Shown here: positions 59,901 through 61,745 of the stretch, piece after piece
How the letters are laid out: each line of letters begins with the position of its first letter
How positions within the stretch are numbered: the stretch's first letter is position 1
DNA from: Clostridia bacterium
Lineage (GTDB): Bacteria > Bacillota > Clostridia > Christensenellales > UBA1242
Direction of reading: 5' to 3'
Assembly (NCBI GenBank): GCA_900767835.1
Contig: CAAGAO010000013.1
Location: forward strand, 3,814-67,813
Length of the DNA stretch: 64,000 nucleotides
The notes under the pieces: generated by a model
What the model was told of the DNA's origin: nothing
The model's database searches: none
What the model saw: the letters and a program-made list of their open reading frames with translations, nothing else
Made by a program: the position numbers and the translations under genes

Positions 59901-61033
59901 TGGAATTAACAATAAACAGTGAACCAAGTGCTAGAATGGGACTTGAAAAAGTTTTAGTTAATGGAATTGAAATAAAAAACAAAACCGATTTAAATATCAA
60001 CAATTTTGCATTAAAGATTCTTGCAGATAATCACTTTGTTGTTGAAGACGGTGCAAAAAATACAATTACATTTATATTTGAAAAAATCTACTGGATAAAT
60101 ACAATCGAAGAGTTTAACGGCGAAGGCACTGCGGATAACCCATACTTAATATTTAATGCTGAACAACTTGCATATATGGCAAGCGAAATAAATTCAGGGA
60201 GATGGGATCAATCAACTAAAAAATATTATAAACTAATGGCAAATTTAGATTTATCTCAAAAATTCTGGACTCCAATTGGTGCTAAAGAATATCCATTTAA
60301 TGGTGCATTTATCTTAAATTCACATACAATAACTGGCGTGTTCTTGGACCCAGATGTCGAATATCCAGATGAAGCACTTGCTTGGAAAACAAAATTATAT
60401 GGTGTGTTTGGCTATGTTACTGAAGATGCCGAACTAATATTTGAAGTTTCAAGATTGCCAATAATTTTGATTATATCTGGTTCAGTATTATTCATATTAA
60501 TTCTTGCAGGAATTTTGATAATTGTATTCTACAAAAAGAATAAGAAAATTCAAAAATTATCTAAAAAGATTTCAACAGACACAATAGGAGATACATCTTC
60601 AAATAGTAAAGCAAATGTGGAAGAAATCGATATTGGAACTAATGATGTAAATCAAAACGATAAATTAAACAAATCGGAATTAAAAACACTTGAAAAAATG
60701 TTAAGTGAAGAAGATGTTGACTTATCGGCAGAAGAGATACAAAAAAAGGCTCAAAAACATAAACCCGCTAAAAAAACCATACTTTCAAAAACTACGACAA
60801 AAAAACAAGCAAAAGTGAAAGATTTGGAAATTGACAAAACGGAAACAGATAAAAATGTTAAAGTAAGTCAGGAAAACAATCAACCACAAGAGAAGGGAAA
60901 TGGCAATGATGCAGGAAAAACAACAACCGAGGCAAAACCAAAGAAAATTCCAGTCATCAAAAAAGCGGAAGATAAAGTTTTAGATGTAAAACCACCAATA
61001 AAAAAACAACCACAAAAACCTAAAAAAGATTAG
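35939..61033 (+). CDS. Giant (8,364-residue) YDG/MBG-module surface protein
   Basis: One uninterrupted 25-kb gene, about 0.9 MDa. The order is: signal peptide (residues ~1-40, AxA-like VQA end); beta-helix-type module (~100-180) with AESLAYFAKQVN, DLSGKIWTPIG and FYGNGHKITGI; a large Asn/Thr/Tyr-rich region (~180-1650); two InlB-like units (GFTFAYWKA, AFTFKGWTT); ~18 YDG/MBG-type modules with KVYDGTK-like cores (nt 41111-54850); InlB-like repeats (nt ~55570-58010); a second copy of the end module (~8050-8150) with AEQLAYMASEIN, DLSQKFWTPIG and FNGAFILNSHTITGV; one membrane helix (~8173-8199); and a ~165-residue Lys/Glu-rich cytoplasmic tail. YDG/MBG domains are Ig-like stalk modules in bacterial adhesins. 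The start is chosen at 35939 behind GGAGGGG. It is probably a long fibre reaching out from the membrane through the wall. The ligand is unknown. Confidence 0.93.
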   Translation: MKTTFRKFLKVFAPLMLVVFAIACFAGVKLSNSNLSPVQAEQLVETQASETDGEKDADNLGLEKWEDYAQEQIDSGVVPSSFTKRSNTIVINGTTVATRYEINTAESLAYFAKQVNGDSYKDSTIVLTADIDLSGKIWTPIGYDKNHTFTGTFYGNGHKITGITIDSTINVDYYARALFGNCSGVIRDLIVENSSSCYKDIVGSTDNTSSTAKLYGCYGTSLGSITNPANYEEKNSAGAVQKSGSSGVNNFFYQVTLKYPKSFNTNGSVSDWQTKVLKDNIGGTKYKGFATSDFTINFSEIYNNYTNTDFVGKNVFVDGSEKYLNITNILVQEYNYYGSKFFNTNINYNNEQTAKYTAPCYSVIFTLVGSQSGYRSYTQNTAIGSGTNKYLPITLKYAHQSYINIELTLDYKYVSKTSSGNDLFNFYNIDQTKFTSDSFGLDKNVRYDADENIIKLYNEAKNENSVSTYYFEKVNNVRTSTSSIYVQDTTGAVDYTKYDIGLVSDCSFTKENSTEQFYKYNSKITYKFKNKNGILKLAKLNKADSKNAYTYADLLATTGESLLTDVIRADSSGNGTYLYAYNIYGVKVNCATYTQVGNNSSNKEKSYYYEVKSPKTLATNANATLFVYSARYYKDNTSSIPRYIYLSGDYKDAHMFGVSLHYDQQSGKYDSYKIYDSSYSDISLNGEGLKSSGNAFYANVTDGTSVYARWYMLSIKYDYKFENGTSDNTQEIKFIAYKPYTDTDTNAYRVVPLEDVTTSNNGKDKTGTLDLFYTEKLYIYDSSTQKESPTSKFYYSLKGVNDEILEFDENSPAYNKYKYKENKIRQSRDFIYEVNEDKTKSKANAWGHANVSTATDDQNDTKEKLLKVITNASSAASALFYGAIEISALMKTGVKLTVTKKDKTIDDVYFRVLNGKNQALTQAQIKYELGFDLLSYTNELDANNSETETKNIAPNNAFTSSATEFLFTAKGSTGRNGFGQVEFSGVKVNAWQTISFTKNASSSNNMYITTVRFYEDSTRTKQIKEIYRNKLNLLDYNKKIEYYFTEIKETGKEVYIDLIFTSKDNSYNIEIVDLDYLNNPFNQGEIKINDGAYTKATGYKKTNNDKTNTFTIKAKYLKYYSFEVYTYDYKYNDDGSISITTDKINIWTTTSKVLTTTYTYSSTNTKFTLDYNAVNTLLGDDTLNITIDNSAYFPGGLYIVVSYNEIVYDYNLEVENGISDKLVQSKDPYLVNFTYRYTDYINTTLNNAENFKYSIITINYPTDTAYLTKTLFTVTPINANYILDSTNTTVSPQMITGKDLINKIRRNTQKIAYVPRVYDVTVIPYSYYNSEYQNLQDLGLMQEIKTSTISGNLTKDNCIMASKFFNFSHFEIKNLNDGTWESVNLQDDYLIKIFVSIINGESVTLTPNGKYSKTGIVFRAVYEPIEYELVFRSDKTVAKRDGVVYGTDAGKTTVTKVVTYLGTQTLLGLLNVDESGVCDLYAPGYVVENFIVNKDSNKSTYTNGQTVREFLDAETSAESTARQTIKIDLDYKGLQVTFNFIVKDNNALYPNYNISENGVFGDDFDFSNILKSLSSTISPRVIRQVSVGGNVADYDANNKYVFTSDLYDYTKGTLTYEIPVIISNSEIAVRFSDTYLKDSDTKLTKVLYNSNNYESVPVPTRQGFTFAYWKATTQQKDYFIYLNGTSIDITKTTICDYNGNDSLYFIAYWEIDNALIQQITSKFTKVYDSENSTIQVASFTNYNGLLSLEKSVKAYLSTDNGSTYSELNKLTTNNNVILLNAKYVTDNGIYKFVYSYNFISNSGVASKEYIINKDILTDIEVKCEIAITPKTLGIENGKITKVYDGTKSVLQNITGICENDKNILTAYATYKDENVGENIEIEYHKQASGANATDILASYNIPTEKTGTITQLNINVTLNDNAYSVYRHSQKNTNFTVADLTVDKTGYKNTSANNYIYNVEYGVIGSENYKAWDKLKQNTTLTFKVVTSSGEIGSYYADNDTLYITDLKINDDTAGVDNYKINVLKTFGIKDLGENQKGFIFTAQKEDSKEYIEPILIGNDYFDKYYEDNQLTIRRGNCVVGKTQTFGLKFENLSKYWIKEVKISDKDNNFIANAKFIYDPTNLCYNINIDITNNDWYLVDIVFTNKTEITLDYVLAKNEKINGVNRQTLTIDNGATVNFGTLTRDAFTFKGWTTTLNDSSTLFTGNVWTEQVGKIVLYALWEYTPSAPLTGTDINKVYDGKTTEVEPIFTKANNNIFAQVIWLKSTDKTVWTNIDSNLVSNDKLKVKTVANSGYYAYTLNVTANIVYINELGEEVEEEVIYHSENMISPYQQFNVIITKKDITLANNIDKVYDATKYLTYTITANDLVSSGVCDGDNLVGCKLEITYSDSIVGGAIDSISSIEEIINNYNILANGNIVKRNITLKIGDVSSAYTGLTAKTQVKTLIDYNNSSITPSYAGENSLVLNSLTIPNVDFTIKSLFVETTNSSVGKYENNTVNAVLSIVDSKGITISLDNFAIAVEGSITITRLTLKDSDVIVDANKTYNGQKQTILGGDITIAPTNIMFEGDKTTFKVTDENGNDFDGAKDVGIYNVKVVIESLNYEPFTKDVVLNIKSLYARLTQKIIYEREYNGTKSTNLEKNTHYSYEFKDANDKLVQILDENAILEEINENYTFGFEDKNVGVKIPINFELVNTEYKNIVLVYTKAFTGNITKVKAKLNVGNISKKYITDMGDSYKIEAENISIYNNADTISTIGETISSGQLLIKTQYKVGSFNLLALELDKVDYSKLIISDGENITKNYEIVGILGNLTVTKAIISIEMLGEQSESNLMQYIYSGKMVALKYKATITTDDNIYTVSSTDERIANYVQASFNAINVGNYKAQFVATDVDNYEIENSSKEIPFEIVKKDVFVTIDATKTFDTKTFTYTIVSSNIKGLNAGHYFDANAKIITTSSNCDEYKVDSERDVRYENIVIYDDKDSDVTLNYNITYSGQLTIVASIATIDEFDKYSYVGNEQTLTINISLNNGTKRTLTYSKAQALDEQNWLRNNSGKTVLDYLQEKNLSEIVILSQTIDGTQTIDTNGQAFLYAGTYNVSIYSINYSCEVAEVVISPKVIDVKNLKGYSLNKPYDQNLAVLGEITSDDIYTQRNGGIIDDNIFVGITGEYTNLYGENNQIKFTLVKKENLDEQLANLVFNSYTLSNDKIYGTITKKDIVFNYVGQEDVYYTGQGIKLDFATNFEIINLDGSKNTSVMFTGYLIFSGIINAGTYNLNEVLFTSVQNENFTDSEQLIYYNITFKNTLVVKKAVVNVYMVDENIYTYNAQGQKVKLTASIVDSKGEILSGNETSILTAKYAKSGTNTFISEGINAGEYDIYPEIAEEYKNNYEYLDGMLTDEKLIINARKFTVKVEQSIYYLKLTGRAYWQINLDNSYIEAGDVNSGIITGHTFTATARTSRTDVRSYIYPNDVLVENVMVSDIGGSDILANYNINYTITLTVSDDIKDAGLYISAKELTYNSKDQKSLDIFEVQSIDSETEITLLSASYYTNESCTITAVELKNVGTYYALVKYKDNATNTTFDYPFIIKITIKEFTINAYKLKDGTEFTGNKVYDAKNYLELGLDGIFEDDKVYIDSMLATYLNGSSLKVADASDTSLNVLISLKTKQGYEYLANNYNLTPLKGKISFREIILSLKNDITKELLYIGENAISLTINNFDITTGSLVDGENIVSLLLEQTLTNVGDYYVKDFVVTLKATIKNATNNDVTSNYKITFNQEDKFVVKPLPITLAYKLGNLVYNSEDRAGQIKEALNYTFELPSYAKLSRDELLLEVKDAISVLFNNNTEVKDAGTYTISITSNSSNFDIKVDEAYKTLNITPADIVVDFTGTEITYTEYRVNGGYKVQLSNISGLTETMFENDSAYFGAFKFKVKQNPPYANTLYTFNADADSSQIEAIYETNGNYNVTIKAGSLTLTATALDFTINKLVYTGLDLFNDLVITYDLDGTKMPVNNIKKIELIDAGVYLAIVTVNDAIYDVAVEVEKRQITLAELNFESEKAYDGLKDVLNADGNSTLKTFENDGVQVTARYADEFKVNEDNTINFYITDPNGKNKTKNYYLPESIVGRIVPKEVTINFGNLKYIYDKSNAYPYNYEETATWLVTGDAITPNTKVFTFNVSGVCENVDVNTYEITDIFDISRDGRALRNNYRFIYQGTITVSPIKIKVEFNKFTNDKTEFNNASQGVTYTIVASEGNETQYETNKAEIESSLLLTYNDKATLPFNVGVYEAKVSCTSKCFEIVNGNTYTYEIVKFVYNLDLNEVVSNTLNTEKTKLYFTKFYGEANPEFKVEVEHKFTVDNGLKFSIELARVDEDETDDKYYNLKFVSCSNDNIDVRIKPEYLTGAFYIQSLPNDGLMVLINGKKDSLDLVYRGSDYVLDTDIRFTVLKNKANIDIVSKEVVFKGTTNAFTKIKDAGTYEISYNVKALGYEEIEAKSDFTITINKYNVVIVPSVEIVKDYDSTNKVNAFTYDLKNSLLNVDATTEVAGLKQEIGDLEFTYTDINAGEWAINLTAKEYKNLNVTLKENTLGIINKINTELVVSGQKVYDGNVVKTRPIIKNAINMEELSADITINIKTAGVYQEEALNANGYDLNMAENTVLANYNITKLTGSFTILKAILKLVSFKEEYEYTGNLVVLEYSFELQQDLENYNSLTDVSKYIRVDNKNAIKYGTYTAEFTLIDSDNYQFEGGQNILSKEFKITKTQLTITVNDSKSYDTTAFVYNVKAGDVAGSLVLSHRLIATITTNKAIKGVYNVANKDDVTITYKVVGENEVDVTDNYYVVFEGSLEITSISASDIQMTFDSYKYLGKLQQLTANVVINGYTIVVDTNNTNEIYLQLTKFNGIEKENINFKYAGSYTVNLVSKSESFETKTDTVVMEKQIIDNVTGYNTDKQYDGTKNILGNLKSTSIYADDLYMVTLFGTYSDVFGNNLQMQFALNIISSANEEVANLVVDSYQFNLSELVGNITKRKVTFTYSSDEKLFYTGTSKALGFDKFTCTNLLDSEEFSGSVVFDNALVNAGEYSLEEVANAYSIVTNFNVTSNINYYEIVFKGNVKINKAIVTVESVSSNEEVYNAVEYTTTLTAKIVDGQGEILPQDLTTILVATYSSSDGNILESVINAGEYTIIVNCVNENYEYIATTFNNKFTVAKRDYEIEINKKFTYDVEYKYIGYFTYDFVANDTKEVNSQVHKLAGNIVTTDYDLGTYTYTNAQNNKIKINNLSIAGINIYTDGVLDNDSLALKNYNIIYNISITISNEFAEGEIVVSQTKPLEYNAKEQNVVLEMKVGNADGTVTTTNISMQNNPSIVLGIYTTRDANSTKLNTVKNKGTYYAYIYLENATINKYRFVSIFVNPKTISSYINKATNETFTGEKVYDDSKVLELTSNDIFDEDKDSIKLLANYSSENVSATLLNIQILGNDKGNYQITQIQDGTITPRNIEVDLSKAISKTYDGITSHTINASEFIVSSEQKLVTGHMLAGEIVVNVSNVGKYPLANLTGLYVAKNSVKVDANNYVITISSSATIEVTKLNVELSWTNAELTYNATDLKLNLLSMLTSSAQDKFTEEILQVVKANVGQLFEIKNQDNLAIEQIINAGKYTFAIKNGALDGNNFTFAINSTNNFVNVLKANMTISFVGTKVEYLDYATNGGYKLAESNVSGIYDADKQYINDILFTIKTTPEIGKVYTYDADLNYISSIDLDKNYTINITGSITLTADNVELNVENPTYSGNTVDLFNRVVVSYNGKPLNLERFNEDKITFVNKDYYVYAVIDASGIRIKTLVKVLAKEIKNVTYDGNKVYDGTNVVKNVSSEDIFTTDDITLSATYTGKLKGTYAIDFTISGQDVGNYILNVKGAMGEIQAKQVKLTLTEPAQFIYNVVGKYDYNYTQTLNLVAGDTLQANTNVLTFTYSSVCENYDITNITTNSFVIKNADGDITNDCYIFEYEGKLNISARRFKIQITANSNLVYDTTAKAVSFEIVDFNEQNALTDAEKEQLIKLISITYINSDGENSTFAPTEAGTYTAKANFVEGNYVLDSQGATLEFTVAQFEYEISDIEVFEINEDDMDSSLLVRLYNIEVKAETFVKANISFASKDGVTTIGYHNLTLSGCDNANIKVICPDSVLENKLLITASKTKVLEITLNSYKKGAFERIFGRNNIGVFDLQDFDYTCKVAGREITAGELAFINLQGTVTFNSGNATSEGYGLLEFDLTSLYIKMNVSTTLKLIINKRTLNLTLNDGASYNKVFDGTATFGKEFTLQAVIGNNNDSYDLEMPSVMLVYDSENVGTRNIIITTDENYNVVLVGNTAKTGQITPLDVNIEMQNEFTYGDLSVDNNKVDLINLITVTNTSGENVNNLKGFLSAVINAIDSKVTTSGKLTVGTYNVDYTGDNFNILSKISSVVVNKKDMVLELIDSNGNKKAISKQEDLTKDIILAEGESLILAGLIDGDNITIKKAEYETSKKGKSIKIVVTLDGSALDIASYNLLETYGEILPKQITIIFNYTSTNSPLANEIIAGVSGLTLDYYEMANFIPKASHKYDGYDFKGWALNDGSTTKLDFTLPLYRVFTEYAEQVNVYAIWQIRTFEVVIERYIYDFNENNYIKDTTYTNVTVPKKYNESLTLADYAVGYANYTYLGFAITQITNAINKDLEYVVTKDINILLVYDLNKYTITFNSSVAYINKSAQITYSSDGLTASVIGYYGQQISNVVPNISEYLTLNKTGYTFDGYQSEGTMFDVNEFATYIIQKDTIFNAIFTADTFELTLNSKGGKFNLSAEDLANGWTYVDETTKQNVKISVVYDSEFPSIIEPIKDYYRFVGYTLGGQTFTAPNCYTFDSNMELIAQYEDLDYVLTIKANNVASIEVKSYLDGNYQTDLTATELIDGEYTYNVKTSMRVVINIVTEDGYTLNGYTVASKNITEQVCVIDGFTGDLIVNANITPNDNNITISVNNNKYGYVQYQELKTSAEQPQLVFTAKTGTTINIKVVNNEGYDIDRLEILSAKDTITVQENKVDGGIEYTISGYVNDFDINVIFKAQKIRLKFEFENAQITYEDVIYSASFETDVYVDTTVNFVLEVNYGYTFKNMSFVPENSTNIGLLDYVTNENLITGTFTKFTSGGKIVIELEKNTYSLEIIYGEYDERTNKIDINANKNANLLVNGTESAFKTYTYEYLTNISLTASNFAYGFKLRSWKQYKSGEFIDITDKLFGDGVDFKIQENITICLIVERQSYSVTYKAGTGGYVVDSNGFNVLSFVEHVYYGRQVKGTKAVADTCTKFVGWYNDETLVQTDETFVPTSVTADIVYTAKFKGDNILVKLTINTNTKRDGLMLTDDMINTLISIVDSEPNVNISTDLDEYGNQRINALITGFLVNDKLNLNLNIPEWFEIYNANGMIISNNSLTVDKLYPSILDSGNIAVNYVINLKVKTYKITIKTNLDNVVSGVLVHDAGCVGLISSRILDEDKNLVEFTVEYGGSIDVSFTYVAGYMLNNVRYQYDTQTISLGKEFVFDLNRAKMENIKADTVAIFEFAISKYKVTFNFNYKGTNYSDSNIYTYYILHGESKFTDASGNIATLPNTVIDPASGTTEAITFVGWNNNISGLGQYTYLFDSDGRVYRMIGDQKIYGFEYDLISYTTIGAIEVTLYGTWSYDKYRVDVEFAPLNIGDNQELKDLFANTNGFYPYYDDSIPRECQYVTFSVGSDVNIIAPEISGYTYYGWKLKDDSGEISKGNSSFEMPAKAITVVLYYAFEIRVEVEEPVVGKNKAFVNDSSLAEVVLGESVELKAYAEKGYRFIGWKVDGIYDDSLTQNAVVVANKSCTYTAVFGFKGVTVKIENTDYVTLSANKNELLLGETLIINVENLQDGYKIDTLTINNVANLFTRSADKTYYYHIITIDDVENGTITIRPITATKTVKVLFTLNGLESGKIYVNGTDATDKELDLNFNMELTINSEPSARMGLEKVLVNGIEIKNKTDLNINNFALKILADNHFVVEDGAKNTITFIFEKIYWINTIEEFNGEGTADNPYLIFNAEQLAYMASEINSGRWDQSTKKYYKLMANLDLSQKFWTPIGAKEYPFNGAFILNSHTITGVFLDPDVEYPDEALAWKTKLYGVFGYVTEDAELIFEVSRLPIILIISGSVLFILILAGILIIVFYKKNKKIQKLSKKISTDTIGDTSSNSKANVEEIDIGTNDVNQNDKLNKSELKTLEKMLSEEDVDLSAEEIQKKAQKHKPAKKTILSKTTTKKQAKVKDLEIDKTETDKNVKVSQENNQPQEKGNGNDAGKTTTEAKPKKIPVIKKAEDKVLDVKPPIKKQPQKPKKD
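41111..54850 (+). repeat. Array of about 18 YDG-type module cores in the giant gene
   Basis: Cores of the form K-x-Y/F-D/N-x begin near 41111 (KVYDSEN), 41458 (KVYDGTK), 42644 (KVYDGKT), 42985 (KVYDATK), 43562 (KTYNGQK), 43819 (REYNGTK), 44689 (KTFDTKT), 45315 (KPYDQNL), 46754 (KVYDAKN), 48088 (KAYDGLK), 49459 (KDYDSTN), 49721 (KVYDGNV), 50228 (KSYDTTA), 50765 (KQYDGTK), 52202 (KVYDDSK), 52430 (KTYDGIT), 53474 (KVYDGTN) and 54812 (KVFDGTA). Intervening MBG-like cores such as YSGKMVALKY and YTGNLVVLEY lie between. Spacing is uneven, so the modules are diverged. Confidence 0.8.
44090..49690 (+). repeat. Superblock A of the giant gene's tandem duplication
   Basis: About 1,800 residues that align in order with superblock B (49690-55030). 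Matching landmarks include IYSGKMVALKY with YTGNLVVLEY, KTFDTKT with KSYDTTA, SYVGNEQTLTI with KYLGKLQQLTA, KPYDQNLAVLGEI with KQYDGTKNILGNL, KVYDAKNYLELG with KVYDDSKVLELT, and FTGTEITYTEYRVNGGYK with FVGTKVEYLDYATNGGYK. The nucleotide offset is 5.35-5.54 kb throughout. Borders are approximate. Confidence 0.7.
49690..55030 (+). repeat. Superblock B of the giant gene's tandem duplication
   Basis: The second copy, collinear with superblock A. Residue identity looks low to moderate, so the duplication is old. The stretch just before superblock A (about 43500-44090) resembles the end of both copies (REYNGTK, KDYDSTN, KVFDGTA), which suggests part of a third copy. Confidence 0.7.
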
Positions 61034-61070
61034 GGAAAGAATTATTCCAAATAAATGAATAATTTATATA

Positions 61071-61110
61071 AAAACAAGACTTTGATTTATTTCAAAGTCT
61101 TGTTTTTTTG
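61071..61110 (+). terminator. Terminator of the giant gene
   Basis: AAAACAAGACTTTGA (61071-61085) pairs with TCAAAGTCTTGTTTT (61092-61106), followed by further Ts. It is a perfect 15-bp stem. Confidence 0.9.
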
Positions 61111-61282
61111 TGTGTTTAAGATAATATCTCGAGAAATCATAAAAAATATAATGTTTGCTAGTTTAGAGATAGAGTAGCGGTATTGTTTTTAGTAATATTA
61201 ATTTTATATAATTATTATTGCAATTTATAATATTAATTTGAACAATAACATAAAGTAATTTAAAAATAAAAAAAACTGTGCA

Positions 61283-61560
61283 AGTGTAATTGAACTAAAC
61301 ACATCAGTAACGCCTAATACTTCAAATACTCCACCAAAGTTTCCTTATGGCACATAGATTCTAATTTTAATGTTGCTACCGTCAGGTCCTCACATGGTTC
61401 AAAAAGACGCTATTGCATAAGACCTTAATTTCAACATACTTAAAGTAAAATTCGCTAAAGCAGACTAGCCCGCATACACTATGTTTAACCCCGCTATAGT
61501 AGATTTCGGGCAACAAGGAACTACTAACTCCCCGCCTAAGCACAGTAATAGTATTATATG
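61283..61560 (+). pseudogene. GC-shifted stretch with broken frames, possible gene remnant
   Basis: This ~280-base stretch has 33-42% GC by 60-base line, clearly above its surroundings. In one plus-strand frame it reads like a protein with three in-frame stops: SVIELNTSVTPNTSNTPPKF, stop at 61355, LPSGPHMVQKDAIA, stop at 61418, DLNFNILKVKFAKAD, stop at 61466, PAYTMFNPAIVDFGQQGTTN. The minus strand has a comparable broken frame, including FGGVFEVLGVTDVFSSITL, so even the direction is uncertain. I recognise no family. It lies in the 712-base gap between the giant gene and alaS; outside it the gap holds only terminators and AT-rich DNA. Confidence 0.35.
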
Positions 61561-61702
61561 CTAATAAAAATATTTTTGCAAGAGAAAAAGAGGAATTTAT
61601 GTTTTACAATTAAATTTTAAGTAAATTATATAAATAAATGCCTTTTTTAGTAGTTTATTAGTTTAAAAACAAAATATTTTCTTAATAATGATATTTTTTC
61701 AA

Positions 61703-61740
61703 CAAAAAACAAGCAATTATTTTTCATATTGCTTGTTTTA
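61703..61740 (-). terminator. Terminator of alaS
   Basis: AAACAAGCAAT (61707-61717) pairs with ATTGCTTGTTT (61728-61738). On the minus strand the stem is followed by T6 and starts 8 bases after the alaS stop. Confidence 0.8.
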
Positions 61741-61745
61741 GTCTT

